In this document: in pieces, positions 1 through 12,845 of the stretch | Layout: each line of letters starts with the position of its first letter | Numbering within the stretch: the stretch's first letter is position 1 | DNA from: Lyophyllum atratum | Lineage: Eukaryota > Basidiomycota > Agaricomycetes > Agaricales > Lyophyllaceae | Length of the DNA stretch: 56,907 nt | Reading direction: 5' to 3' | NCBI GenBank assembly: GCA_014905825.1 | Contig: JACGCN010000104.1 | Span: 1-56,907 of the forward strand | Notes under the pieces: model-generated | What the model was told of the DNA's origin: nothing | What the model saw: the letters and a program-made list of their open reading frames with translations, nothing else | Databases searched by the model: none | Translations under genes and position numbers: made by a program

Positions 1-1376
1 TGTTAGGTCATACGTATACTAATCGACAATGTAGCGGCTAGTGGCGGGACCCTATATTTATGTCGGTAGCTTTCAACGCATTTTGTGCACCTGCTCACCT
101 TTTCTTCCAGCTCACGGGCGAAGACTCGTATCAGATAGCCTTGATGGGCGTTCAAGGTCTCCGAGTTGAGATCGTCAGCGATGCTCCTCCTCCGCCAGAC
201 GAGCCTCCGTACGTGGTTTTGCTCATCTTGTTTTTAACTTATACCAATGTCTTTTGTACGTTTTGTAGTCCACCTCCGTGAGTAGACCTGAATCACCCCA
301 CCTAGGTCACAAACTCATGCTTGATGCAGACCGCCACCTGTTCTCGATATGCCTGCTACATTCAACCTCGAACTGACACCTGGTCAACATGTCGCCCTCG
401 ATGTGAACGTCAACTCTGACGAGCTTGACATGGCGCGTATGGAGGATGGTACTATGGTCGATGGGATGTTTTGGGGCAAGCTCGATATCATTCACAACGG
501 AGACGATCATCGTATGGAGTTCTCGGGCACGCGCCTGCCCCCCAATGAAGACTATAAAGCTGGATTCAGGATCGACTCTCGCGTTATGACAAACTAGCCG
601 TTGCCGCAAAGCCAGTCACCGCCAAATGCCACCTGAGCATCTTAACGCCGACCCTACAATACTGCGACGTAATTCTCTTGTTCTCTTCTCTTTGGCAACT
701 GGGGGTCGCTTGGCCGCCGGCTGAAAAGGTCAGCGAGAATAAAGTCAAGTACTTCTTACGCGCACACCCTGGTGGTGCCCTCGAAACACTTTGAAAGTGA
801 GATGGTGACGACGGCACTGTACTACGAAGCTGTGTAAGTTGCCTTGCTTGTGCGCGGATGCATCTTACCTGAGATTTTGGCTCACAGACCCGATCCTGGA
901 ATGGTGGACCCTAATGAATTATATCGCGCCTCGCAATGGCTTCGCCATGTCCTTCCGTGACTTCATTCCACATCTCATGAACGTTTCTCGATCAACTTGG
1001 ACTCTCTCTCCATGCACGAACAAACTTTATAAGTTGGTCTCCAAGTGTTCTTTAATACTAATCATTCAACTGATACGTTCTTCTCACAGTAGCAATATGG
1101 TTCCTTTCACAACATAAAAACATTGCCTATCGTTTTATTGGGCCAGAAAAGATTGCAGCGGCCATCGACATCAGCGTCACGGCCGACCCTTGCGTGTTCA
1201 CCCGTCTTTTCCTCATATTCAGAGGACTTAATGACGACGAAGTTGGGATCTTCGCTGGTGCCGGCGAGAAGGAAGCAAACACCGTCAACTGGAGGGAAGT
1301 CGTTGGATGGACCGAGGACTCCAAGGATCCGACCTTGTTTCGCGTCCTAGAGACGTCAGTGCTGGAGGTTACCTAG
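1..1376 (+). CDS. 3' part of an unknown gene, frameshifted
   Basis: I do not recognise this protein. Its 5' end lies outside the window. Coding starts at an acceptor before 111 and runs to 208, then a 9-nt exon (269-277), then from 330 onward. The exon from 330 meets a stop at 597, but the adjacent frame stays open from about 580 to 795 with protein-like sequence (YDKLAVAAKPV...LRAHPGGALETL). Another frame resumes at 802 (MVTTALYYEAV), followed by an intron at 834-887, and the C-terminus runs from the exon after 1090 to the stop at 1376 (...FRVLETSVLEVT). At least three single-base indels, near 580, 795 and 950, are needed to read it as one chain. A polyproline linker sits near residue 40 of the visible part. 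It could instead be two or three small genes, but the absence of start signals and the frame-hopping continuity favour one gene with base-call errors. Confidence 0.4.
269..277 (+). other. 9-nt microexon in polyproline linker
   Basis: The nine bases TCCACCTCC lie between a tag acceptor (ends 268) and a gtgagt donor (starts 278). Splicing 208 to 269 and 277 to 330 keeps the frame and adds three prolines to a proline run. The flanking introns are 60 and 52 nt, normal for this genome. Confidence 0.5.
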
Positions 1377-1965
1377 AATTTTTTTCCCTCTCCTCGCCTT
1401 TTCTAATGTCCTCTGTACTCTTTCTCTTTCGTTTGGCCCACGTCTCGCTTCGCTTTATCGTGTTTCTATGTTGTCCAGGAAGTTCTGCATTTGACTTATC
1501 TCATCTTATCACCCATACCTTAGTGTATACCTTTTTCCTTCTGACTCGTCTCCTCGCATGCGCTTACTTCAATCGTGAACAATGGCTTCCTCGCGTTGTT
1601 AGTTGTGTAGTATTAGTCGGTACCTGTGTATCCTTTCCTCTCAAAATTCACGTAGTCTACAGAATCTAATAGGCAAAATAATGCTTGACTCGAGTCTTCA
1701 ATCGAGAACACGAGTGCGACCCTTGGTATGCGACAGGAGGCTAGCCATACATTGCTCGAGTGAAGTGGGGCAGTCACTCTAGATCTATCCTCATTCGCTG
1801 TACGGATCCTGTAATATAGTTTAGTAGCCCAACACGACATGTGAATCCGTGGGCCATCGGAGTTCTGTTCATGATGCAGATGGTCGTGAGCAAGTTCGTG
1901 AGTAGATTAAATAGATGCATGCCTCGAAAGAAGTCAATATTTCCTGCCTATATTTCTCCAGCAAC
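1377..1965. other. Intergenic stretch, nothing recognised
   Basis: This 589-bp gap is pyrimidine-rich in its first third (1378-1560). It holds only short unsupported ORFs. Part of it may be the 3' UTR of the upstream gene and the promoter of the HTD2-like gene. The latter may start at an earlier in-frame ATG at 1915. Confidence 0.4.
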
Positions 1966-3046
1966 ATGTCTCAGCGACCATGTTCAGAATCGGACTACGA
2001 CAACTTCGCAGACCAACGACTTTACTCCACCATAAGTCGCTCTGAGGTTGAACGCCTTGAACACTGGATATCCTCCCCCCTCGCGAACTCGTTCTGTCCG
2101 ATTCATTTCACTTCGAACATCCTCTCAGACCTTACATTACCCTGCCCACCCGAGATGGCACCCGTCAACCTGATCAGGCTCCCAGAGAGGCATCTCGCTT
2201 GGTTATGGTCACCACCTTGCCTTCTTCCATAGCCGCACCCCAGAGTCGGAAGCTACGGGAAGACGGTACGACTGACGCAGACTTCTCCCCTCCCGAGCCG
2301 TTCACACGGAGGATGTGGGCGGGAGGGAAGATAACTTGGGATCCCGAGAACCCGTTGATAATAGGTAACAGGGCTACTGCGACCTGGGGCATTGATGCTG
2401 TGGGAGAAGAAGGGCTTCGATGACCCTTCGAAGAATCCAATGGTGTTCGTCAACCAGAGGATTGATATTAAGATGGATGGGAAGGCGCGGCCTTCAGTCT
2501 CAGAGGAACGATTCCCATGTCTACATTTCCAATGCCGCCAACATAAAGGAAAGTCGTCCGAGAAGGTCGGTAATCGTTCCCTACCATGTCCCTTTAATCA
2601 AGTTAATGTTGGAACAGTGAAGGACATCCCAGTCACTTTTGACTTTCATTCAGTACAAACCAAGCTTAGCGACTCTCTTCCGCTTCCTCTGCTCTAATGT
2701 TCAACGCAGCATTCTATCCACCTGGATCTGGCGTTTACTCAAGAGAAGGAAGGATACCCAGGTAAGTTTAAACCAGCGAACCCAATTGCTTCAGCAAGTC
2801 ATAGACAACCTCTTCTCCAGAGCGACTCGTCCACGGCCCACTTACGGCCATGATGCTGCTGGAGACAGCTATATTTCATAATCCAGGTCTTCAGCTCAAA
2901 TCGTTCGAGTATCGCGCCAGAAACCGATAATCGTCAACCGCACGTCAACCATACACGGAGTTTGGAATGATAATACCTCCATCAAGTTGTGGTGTGTGGA
3001 TGAGGAAGGTGTGGTGGGGATGACAGGAACAGTGCAGCTCTTGTGA
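1966..3046 (+). CDS. HTD2: HTD2-like mitochondrial 3-hydroxyacyl-thioester dehydratase, frameshifted
   Basis: This encodes a hot-dog-fold dehydratase of the fungal Htd2 family, which removes water from 3-hydroxyacyl-ACP in mitochondrial type II fatty-acid synthesis and so supports lipoate supply. Recognisable blocks in order are TLPTRDG, GYGHHLAFFHSRTPES, FTRRMWAGG, PMVFVNQRIDI, HVYISNAANIKE, HLDLAFTQEKEGYP, LVHGPLTAMMLLE and a C-terminal GMTGTVQLL stop at 3044-3046. The blocks lie in different frames. I count about eight single-base indels, near 2132, 2189, 2252, 2403, 2512, 2690, 2708 and 2923. Amino-acid conservation between the breaks is excellent, which argues for base-call error rather than a decayed gene. 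An intron lies at about 2761-2819. The start is uncertain (1966 or 1915); the N-terminus is plausible as a mitochondrial presequence but was not verified. Confidence 0.72.
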
Positions 3047-3503
3047 ACACTGACAATACCATCTTTCGGAAGTTATCAGAGTCTCAGTCAGGCTGGAGTT
3101 GCGTATAAAACTCCGTCCAGTGTAACTTAGCTCGCGAAGAAGGGGAAGGTGAGAATGCGTGATATTCGGAAAGCTCATGAGCAATGTCCACTTTACCCAC
3201 GCTGACTCCTAAGCACCTGAGCAGGCCTCACAACCTCAATTGCACGATGAATATTGCTCCTAAACTAAAAAAATCATAGCAGAAGCAGCAGGTTTCCAGG
3301 AGTCCAGAATGATGCTCAGCGCTCAACGTTCAACCGTGAGTCCCCTATACGAAGTGGCTGAATGATGTCATCACATTGAGAGGAGATGAGACGCGAGTAC
3401 ACGTGACCATGCGTTGGCCTTATTTTGACGCATTAAACGCGTCCAGGACGTGCGACCATTACCAACTACTTCAACTACCATTTCCTTCATCGTTTCTGCT
3501 CTC
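3047..3503. other. HTD2-H2B intergenic region
   Basis: This 457-bp gap separates the dehydratase stop from the histone start. No H2A gene or other coding sequence is visible on either strand. The last 110 bp contain the putative histone promoter elements listed separately. Confidence 0.5.
3400..3443 (+). promoter_or_regulatory. Putative H2B upstream elements
   Basis: A CACGTG palindrome sits at 3400-3405. An inverted repeat GACGC-7 nt-GCGTC spans 3427-3443, about 60 bp before the histone start codon. Both are visible in the sequence. A role in cell-cycle regulation of H2B is inference only. Confidence 0.25.
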
Positions 3504-4108
<605 letters not shown>

Positions 4109-4368
4109 GACCTGGATAGAGAAGGCCCGTTGATTCTATGTGCGCCCACTCTTCTTGTTTATCTATCCTCCGCTACTCACACAACGTCCCATGTACAGCT
4201 TTATTATTCCTCTTCATGTATCTCTGTATAATTTCTCTCATGCTACGTCTACGTGACAAATGAAGCGACCTACGGACTGTGGCGAAGTCCACGAACAACA
4301 CGCATGATAACTATTCAAAAACCTGAAATATAACTCTCAATGCCATTCAACAAGCCTGAAAATGAAAA

Positions 4369-5683
4369 TTACACACCATACTTGTTCCCTGCCTCTTTGC
4401 GATTCCGCTTCCCTTGAGCAATCTTATCTTCTAAAGCTTCGCGATTCTCGTAGGCTTCCTTGAGCAATGTTGACAGCTGGTGCCTTGATCGTGCAATTCC
4501 ACTAGTCTTGCTTGCCTGTGCTTCATGGTTAAGGCGTGGGTGATGGCGAGACCAAGTCTGGGGACTTACATTGATATTCATCTTGGGTACAGCAGGCGCA
4601 CCCTCTGTGCCTTGTGTAACAGCCTTCCTGTCTTCCCTATCCTTGATTTCTCGCTTTGCCTTCTCCATCTCTTTCATCGCATTCACCTCTTCCACTGCAG
4701 CAGTTTCTAAGCCTTCGAAGCCCTTGACCATGCCCTTCTCTAACGCGCGCACATGCGCATTATAGTCATCCTGCCACTTTTTGACAAATTTGGCATAGTA
4801 GACAGGATCGTGGGCTGCCCAGGCACCAGAGGGAAGCTGGTAGTAGCCTGGGTATTCGTCTGTCTGTGACGGTTCCGGCGGCTCAAAAGTGGGAATAGCT
4901 GGTGCAGAAGATAGTGATGGGACAGACGAGACTGAGCTTGAACGCGACGCAGATGGTGCACCGATTTGGGGGGTTGAGGATGAGGCGCCTGGGAATGGTT
5001 TAGGCCTAGTAATAGGACATTGAAGCTAGGGAATACGTACCCAATGAGAAGAAGTCGACTGCAGGTGGAGACGCCTTCGGAGCAGTGGGCTGAGACCAGA
5101 CTTTGGGCTTGCCTCCTTCGACTGAGATGTTCGCGCGTCCTCTTTTCAAGGAGGGTGGAATAAATGGCATTGGAGCTGCTGGAGCAGAGGAAGCTGGGTC
5201 CTCGGACTCCCCAGCAGAAACTGGAATGGTTGGCTCCTCGGGTTCTCCTTCGTCGGCATCATCATACAAGATGTGGCTCGTCCGTGGTTCGGATGTGCGG
5301 AACACCAGTCCTGGACCTTTGCCTCCCCCAAGAACCCTTTCTGGTGGAGGTGGTGCAGGATTCTTCTCCGATGGTGTTGGTAGCATTGACAAGAGCGACG
5401 ACCTGCCCGCGCCTGCCTCTAATCGAGGCCGCTTTACTGCAGGTCTCTCATCCTTCAAGTCATCATCTTCGTCATCCTGGGGAGTCGGCAATTTAGGGAG
5501 GCCGATAGTGATTTTCTTTGGGCCCCGCTTCGGTTTAGGTAGAGAGATGCCCGACGTTGGCGGCGGGAGGGAGAAGGTGGATTTTTGTGCACCAGGCTGA
5601 GAATTCCGTTTCACTATCGGTGTAACAAGTTTATGGTCGCTGTCGCTGTCGCTACCACTGCCATAGTCTTCAATCCCGAGCAT
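4369..5683 (-). CDS. PRCC-domain nuclear protein
   Basis: Three exons on the minus strand (5683-5041, 4988-4570, 4515-4369) give a 402-residue protein. The N-terminal half is acidic and proline/serine-rich (MLGIEDYGSGSDSDSD, then KRGPKKITIGLPKLP). The C-terminal PRCC domain shows EYPGYYQLPSGAWAAHDPVYY, followed by a helical block ending ALEDKIAQGKRNRKEAGNKYG. In animals PRCC binds MAD2B and pre-mRNA splicing factors, so a nuclear mitotic-checkpoint or splicing role is likely but not shown here. Splice sites are canonical. The gene is divergent from the Ste11 gene across 511 bp. Confidence 0.85.
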
Positions 5684-6194
5684 GGTAAGTCAACGTGGAA
5701 GGAAAGGATAGGAAGCGTTGGATTCGTACACCTGAAGACCGAGCAATTCTTTCAAAGAGAGAGTCTGATCGAGAATGCATGAACGAGCGCTCGGTCACCC
5801 GAATGCTGACTAAGCAAACGTTGCAACCCAAGTGGCACTGGCTTGCGGTTGCTCGGGCTGCAGCAAGATCTACTCAACATTTCTCTCGACGATTACACGT
5901 TCTTTCTAGCATTCAGCACCGGATACATCAGTATTTGGGGTTTCTGACGCTCTCTAATCGCTTGCCACCTAGTAAACAGCTGGCAATCTAAAACAAGGCT
6001 TGGGTTTCGGACGCTGTTCACAGCAGTAGCTGCACTGGAAACGTGTGGTTACGTGCCTATTCTACAGTTCATCGTTGTGGCACAGGTGTGTGCTGTGCCA
6101 ACGTCTGGATCAACGCGTGATTTTGCCGCATCTGCCAGAAAACACTTTATTGGCGTTGATTTTGCTTTAGCGGCTCGTCTTATCATCTGCCCCC
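5684..6194. promoter_or_regulatory. Divergent promoter region PRCC / STE11
   Basis: This 511-bp stretch lies between two divergent start codons. It has no credible coding sequence and I found no TATA element or known pheromone-response motif that I would defend. It must carry both promoters and 5' UTRs. Confidence 0.5.
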
Positions 6195-9100
6195 ATGGCT
6201 GCTATGGCCGTCAATGGCGGCTTTTACAGTCACGACAACTCGTCACAATCTCCTCCGAAGCCCTCGTCTCCTGCCTCTCCTACTTCCCAATTCACGAACC
6301 AACAGACCTCCAGATCTTTCATCAACCTTAACCCCAGCATACGTGGACAGAATGCACCATTCCCCGCCACTCCTACCTCAAGCCAAAGTAACGGACTTTT
6401 GGATCCACCTCCCGGTGTTCACTACACCGAATTCATACGCACCTGGTCAGATAGCCATGTCGCTCGGTGGTTGGCCGATATCAAATGTGGGAACCATGCA
6501 ACCACCTTCAAGGCGAATGATATCCGTGGAGATATTCTTCTGGAGTTGGACCAGCAAACATTGAAGGAAATGGGAGTGTCCAGTATTGGGGACAGGCTTC
6601 GGATTGTGAATGCAGTGAAAGCACTCAGGCAACGGGCCGCATCACGCGCTGTTAGTACACCTGCTCTGGAAAGGACAAGGGTGGACTATATTGGGGAGGC
6701 GAGAACACCATTACCACACGACAGAAACCTCCCGGAGAGAGGCGCAAGAGATCGCCTAGAACCTCTACCCAACTCACGCCTAGCAGCTAGAAGTGCCCGA
6801 CCTGCGCCTCTTCAGCTCAACCACAACGTTAACAGAGGTGATCTTCCTCGTATCGAGCCCGACTCGGCAAATAGGCCAAACCCCAATCACAGTGTACGGC
6901 CCCTTCCACTTCCAAACCCAGCGCAGATCATTGGCCAGTCGGTCGCTACACCGGGTAGTGCGCATTCTATACCTGTTGCCTCACGAACAAATCTCCCGCC
7001 TCTTCCTCCGCCGCCAGTTGGTAAACCTCCACCGCCACCCGGCCGTCCAAATCCTCGTCCCTCGAATGCGCCCGGGATTAGCGGTCGACGCACACCTACT
7101 CAGCCCGATCCAGCACCTGCTTATACTGCGCAACCTTTGCCACCCGCTCCTCAGAATCGCGACCTCCTCACTCCCTCCCCAGCTAGTACCTGGGCTGGCT
7201 ATCATTTACCTGCTGATCCACGACCTGGTAATGCTGGAGGTGGGAAGGCACCCCCTCCACGATCGACATCCCCTCTGCTCCCCGGTAGGACACGGGCTGG
7301 TCCTGTTGGAAACAGCAATCTCTCTCATGTACGGAATACTTCCCTTGGTCTCAATTCACCAGTAGGGGCTATCCATGTGAACAAATTGCCCCCGCGACCG
7401 TCGACTGGAAATGGGCACCCATATGCCAATGCCCAACTGGCTCCGATAGCGCCGACCCCGTTACAAAACAATCTCTCCCCTATCGCGGAGTCTTTCATGA
7501 CACAGCATAGTTCCACCTCTGGCACGCCATCTCCCCCTTCCTTGGCATATAGTGTGGGGCGCGGTGCATTTAATCCAAGCACACCGTCGCACGGCACGGT
7601 ACCTCTAGAGACATTGCGACGTAAACTCGTCAAGTTTATCCTTCCCGACGAAGGACTGTCGTCTACGATTGATGTTGCGACATGTGCTGGAGGTGTCGAG
7701 GTGTTGGAGAAAGTCCTGAAAAAGTTTGGGAAGGGAGGTTCGAGGAGTACAGACACGGACGGAGACTATATCCAGAGTGAGGAAGGTGGCCTCAGCATTG
7801 ATGGCTGGGCAGTGTACCTGGGCATGGGCCAGGAAGACGGACCTGGTGAGGTTTCTCCTCCTCCCGTTTTTAAATATCGAGCTGAGACTGTCCCAGGGAC
7901 ACCATTGACAGAGGCGGAATTGCTGTCTATATGTCATGCTCCACCCGACCACCCGACAAGAGAGCACGGACTGACTGTTCGCAGATTTGCAAAAGCAAGG
8001 CGATACGACGATCGCGGTGTTACCTCCTCGCCTGCTCCCAAATTACTTAGTCCTGGCCAGACTAGCAAAAGCACCAAGCGCGCAAGTTCTATCAGTATTT
8101 TGAGTGGTTTGGGCGTTCGAGACCCAGAAAAAGCTCTGGATCCGCCCTCACCAACATCTAGCGTTCTAAACTCTGCCGCGCTTAATGCAAAGAGACCGTC
8201 GAAGCTACGAAACTTCTTCGGTCAACGACCACCTAGCGAACTCATTACAACGCATCTAACAGAGTTCTTCCCCGCCATCGAGAAGAAAGTACTGGAGCGC
8301 ACCGCACGACATAGCATGATGATGCGAACTAACACTATGTCATCCACCAGGCGCGATAGCACTATCTCATTCACGCCAACCCCACAGTCCCGGTTTAGCA
8401 GCAGTACACTGGGCTCCCAAGGCACACATCCGAGAACCTCGATCTCGCCTTCTCGTTCTTCGTTCTCTTCCCTCGCGCAACTTCCAACCACGAGACCCCC
8501 GACTAGCGACTCTGAGGACAGTCCTAGTGAAGAAATTCCCAGAATGTCTCTGTCCACGGAGGATGGGCGGTCGATAGATCTTCATCCACAGGATGCACAT
8601 GAGGACCCAAGTCCAACAGCAAATTCGCAGCCACAACTTCTACCGCCTATCCCCTTCCCAACCGAGTCCTTCTCAGAGTCGTTCGATAATATCACTGGAC
8701 GCCGTCCAGCATCAAGAGCCATGTCGAATGCGTCACGACGCATGAGTTATATGACAGAGTTGCGAAGTAAACGCGATCGTTCTGACACGGCTAGCCTTAT
8801 GACTGTCGATGAGATCACAGCGGAAGTGGAGAGTCGTAGGGTAAGCGTCATCGATCCTGAATCTGATACAGAGTGGACACGAGTAGATGAACTGGACGGC
8901 GATACGCTAGAGGAGTCGCTGCCAAAAGAGGTGGCACCAGCGGAGATTGAGGAAGATGATGATGGAGTGGAAGCTGGCGATGATGATGACGACAACGAGG
9001 AGGAAGACGAATCCGAGGACGATGGCCCTGAAGCTGTGACTTCAAGAGGAGGTGAGTGTTGTTATGACAGTTTTGCGGACTTCATTCGACCTTTTTTGCT

Positions 9101-10120
9101 AGGGAACAAGTGGATTAAGGGGGCTCTCATTGGTGCTGGCTCCTTTGGCAAGGTGTATCTTGGCATGGACGCAGCAAACGGACTTCTTATGGCTGTCAAA
9201 CAAGTGGAGCTCCCGACAGGGTCTGCTCCAAACCAAGAGCGCAAGAAGAGCATGCTCAGTGCCTTAGAACGAGAAATTGAGCTCTTGAAAAACCTGCAAC
9301 ACGCGAACATTGTGCAATATCTTTGTTAGTGACCCTCATTCCTGGACCCAAGGTCAAGCTGACTCTATTTTTCAGATTCATCCCTCGACGACGAGTACCT
9401 CAACATCTTCCTAGAGTATGTGCCCGGGGGTTCGGTTACAGCGCTCCTCCGAAATTATGGTGCTTTCGAAGAGACACTAGTGAAGAACTTCGTCCGTCAG
9501 ATCCTAGAAGGTCTGAACTACTTACACGAGCGAGACATCATCCACCGGGATATCAAAGGCGCCAATATTCTTGTGGATAACAAGGGCGGTATCAAAATTT
9601 CTGATTTCGGTATCTCAAAGAAAGTCGATGATAGTGAGCTGCCCGTGTCTGATCCTGCGTCTAGTTTGTGTTGACGATGCCTCGTAGACCTCCTGACTGG
9701 TAACCGTGTCAATCGGCCCTCACTGCAAGGCTCCGTCTTTTGGATGGCCCCGGAGGTCGTGAAGCAGAGCGCGCACACGAGGAAGGCTGACATCTGGAGT
9801 GTGGGATGTCTCGTTGTGGAAATGCTGACTGGCGAACATCCTTGGGCTCAATTGACTCAAATGCAAGCCATCTTCAAGGTACTCATCCATTCCGCTGACT
9901 AGTATCATGACGACTAAGACGTGTTCATAAGATTGGTTCGTCTGCGAAACCAACAATACCATCAGATATCAGTGTCGAAGCACAGGATTTCCTTCGCCTC
10001 ACCTTCGAATTAGATCACGAAGCAAGGCCCTCCGCGACCGAACTTTTACAACACCTCTGGATATCCAAGAAAACAAAGGGAAGTGCTAAAGCGAGTGCTC
10101 TAGTCGAGACTTCGGCGTAA
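6195..10120 (+). CDS. STE11: MAPKKK Ste11 (SAM-RA-kinase)
   Basis: This serine/threonine MAP kinase kinase kinase activates a Ste7-type MAPKK in the mating, filamentation and osmotic cascades. Five exons (6195-9051, 9103-9324, 9376-9633, 9688-9878, 9932-10120) join to 1,238 residues. A SAM domain (about residues 80-150, [14 protein letters not shown]...[14 protein letters not shown]) mediates Ste50/scaffold binding. A Ras-association-like region follows (about 470-540, [13 protein letters not shown]). A long disordered Pro/Ser stretch and an acidic run ([15 protein letters not shown]) precede the kinase. The kinase spans about residues 955-1220, with the glycine loop [12 protein letters not shown], Lys in MAVKQVEL, catalytic [16 protein letters not shown] and MAPEVV. 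All catalytic residues are present. The gene converges on TRM1 with only 144 bp between the stops. Confidence 0.95.
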
Positions 10121-10264
10121 ACCGTTATTTCCTTTGCTTGCCACTTGATATTATTTATCACAGATGTATTGTATTTTTCTGCTGTACTCATTACGACATA
10201 CTTACGAACGAAGGTCCAATACTCCCGATAATAATTGCAATCAAGGATTCCACAACCTCGCACG

Positions 10265-12686
10265 TCAAACATCGTCCTTAGTCCGCTTTCGTTTCGAACC
10301 CCCAACGGCTTTTGTCCCCGGACCCCAGTGTGAGGTCGGGTTTTCTTGATACCGGACAAGCTTCATCTTCCCTGATGGAGTAACAGAGTCTGGATGCTTT
10401 TTGAAGTTCGCGACGAAACTGTGAATCACGGCTGAGCATGATGTTCTTTTTGTCTAACTAAATTCAGAAAAACATTTACCTAGGTTCTTTTTGAAGCAGG
10501 CGTCGCGCTGGGGATGTTTCGGAGACATTCTCCATTTTTACCGGATGAAGCTTTATCCAAGAGCGGAAAATGTTGTGAATATCTTCCCGTGTTGCAGTTG
10601 TCTTCAAAGAGCCGGCACATGCATGAGATCGAGAGATCTTGTGACCAGCATGGAGAAGCGCAGAACTGAAGGAGTATGGTTATGAAAATAGCGGCATTGT
10701 TCAATTTACTGGTTGTACTGACGCAATATCTTCGAGCGATGGTGTGGTGCAATGGAAGAAACTGGCGATCTTGGCTGGCGTAAAATAGAATGGAACGTTG
10801 AGCTCCTAGAAGTATATCAGGAGGTAAGTATAAGCAGCGTATCGTGCAATACACATGACATACTTCTTGAGCGACAGTCAACATCCCTTTCATACGAACC
10901 GCGGTTTTATATTTATCTTGGTTCGCCTCCAAGTGTTCCAGGACCTTGGCAACAAACTCCGTATTGTGTAAAGGACCTGACCACATGGGTCCAGCCATCT
11001 AGAAAAGCTCTGAACACAGGTGGATGTAATATTTTGGGATAGAACGTACGTGTAAAGCAGAATCGCATTCTGGGCATTTTTCTGACACAGCAGGGCCATG
11101 CTGAATTTTGAACAAGTAATTAATATTTCCAGCGGCCTGTTTTTTTTCCACTACTCTTCCAAGCGGTTGGTCATAGAAAGATTGGCATGTTGAACATATG
11201 TAATATGCCGACGTCTTACTGCATGTGACCATCAAGACGGAAACAGATGATCGGAGAAGAAAATAACACACGTCAATGCCTTTTTCACTTCTAGAGGGGC
11301 GGTCTTCACGCGCACAAATATGCGTACGTAGAAGTCGATAGAGAGCGAGACAAGCGGTTCGATGTAACGCCCGTACCTTGATGCAGATGTTGAGAGTGTA
11401 TGAAGCACGAGTCGGAGCGCCTGAGAATCATCATGTTACCCGCATTAGAATTGGTCACCAACTTCACTATTGGACGTACGGCTTCATGGCAGTACTCTGC
11501 TTTGACAGGGACCCCACCATAATTCGAGAAACTGGTTGGAGCATATCAGAACCAAAACAATGTTTGAACACGAAGTATGGCCAACCATTTTTCAGGGTAA
11601 TTGGTGGTCGCCAATACGGACAGGTCAGTACAGGTGACACAGAGCAAACCTATAGAAAAAGTGAGTGGGTTCATTCATAGTCCAGATCATGCGTGCTTAA
11701 CCTCCATCCTTCACGCTTTGAACGGCGGCGTCGATGAAGGGCGCTGCTGTGCCATAAGGGTCAAGGTCAACAACATCCACCCGATTTTTCTCCTCCCGAT
11801 GCGAGTACATCAAAGTACTGACTGAAGAGTTATTACCCTGGTATCATACTATATGCAGATGAAGGTTGCTCACCAAGCGTCGCCCTCGTTGATTCTGACC
11901 TTCCCAAGAGATGGAGCGGACAACGATGAAGGGTCCGGTGTAGGTCCCAGATCGTTGATTTCGACATTGCGTTTCATGGCTGCCGTAGCCGAAGGCGAAA
12001 GGTCGTTGGCTATGACGTATCTGACATACAGTGAGCGGCGAGTGTTAGAGAAGCAAGTGCTACTGACTTCAAGAGTGGTATTTCTTTCGCATATCTAATT
12101 GACCGGAGACCAGTGGCAGAAAGAGCTTCCAGAAGCACGAATCTATAAGGCTTCCCATCACATTTCAGTTTAAACAGAGAGCGTTATTATGCCTGTGACA
12201 AGGGTACCTCTGGTGATTTAGGCTGAGGACTGGGCAAATCCTCAGGTTTCGTGTCGCTTGGGGCAAGACCTGGGTCACTCGGTGCCGCCGTCGGCGTCGT
12301 CAAGGGTTCGACAGTTGTCTGAGCTTCTCCAGAACCTACTGCGCTTCGAGCACTCAGTGTGAACCGTCGACCGGTGGTTGGGTACTCAACGCACCTTTGC
12401 GCTTTTTGGCAGCTCCATCCTTGAATTTTTTGACCTTGTTTTCTTGGTTCTGCCTCCACCTTGCCTCCTTCGCCTTGCTCAATTCTTCACTCCATACTCT
12501 GATGCATGCAACGCTAGTGTCGCGATTGAATTCCTGCACCGGATTCAAAAAAGCCTCGTTCGACTCCAGGAGAATGTGAGAAGTGTTCTCGGTGTGCAGA
12601 GTAAACCCGTCGGGCACGATTATGTTGCTCTCTGTTGACATTTTGAAGTGTCCGATGGTACGAATTGGGTTGACGGAGCGGCACAA
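10265..12686 (-). CDS. TRM1: tRNA (guanine26-N2)-dimethyltransferase Trm1
   Basis: Trm1 uses S-adenosylmethionine to make N2,N2-dimethylguanosine at position 26 of tRNAs in nucleus and mitochondria. About a dozen exons join in frame on the minus strand. Visible motifs are [19 protein letters not shown] at the N-terminus, [19 protein letters not shown] and [10 protein letters not shown] in the SAM-binding fold, [47 protein letters not shown] and RYGRYIEPL. Zinc-type pairs CSTC and CPEC follow, then [10 protein letters not shown] and [11 protein letters not shown]. The tail [16 protein letters not shown] ends in a basic KRKRTK stretch typical of a nuclear signal. Two in-frame starts exist: 12686 and 12641. 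The longer form adds [15 protein letters not shown], which could be a mitochondrial presequence. No indels are needed. Confidence 0.95.
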
Positions 12687-12845
12687 GGGCCTTATTACAG
12701 ACCTTAACCAGTTCGACGTTTTGAAAGTAATGGCAGCTTGTTGATGGAGCTGATCAAGATTTAGAGAATTTGATCAAACAAGCAACCCATATCTTTATCT
12801 TGCATCTACACTGGTTTGCACCAGGTTTACCGAACGGTCAAAAGG

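Noticed and set aside
5103..5600. Long open frame on the plus strand inside the PRCC-domain gene
   Set aside because: It is an antisense shadow of the Ser/Pro/Asp-rich coding sequence; its Gly/Ser-rich translation has no domain and no splice signals.
10291..10303. B-box-like GGGGTTCGAAACG resembling a tRNA promoter
   Set aside because: It falls in the TRM1 C-terminal coding exon (VGGSKRK), and no A box or cloverleaf fits around it.
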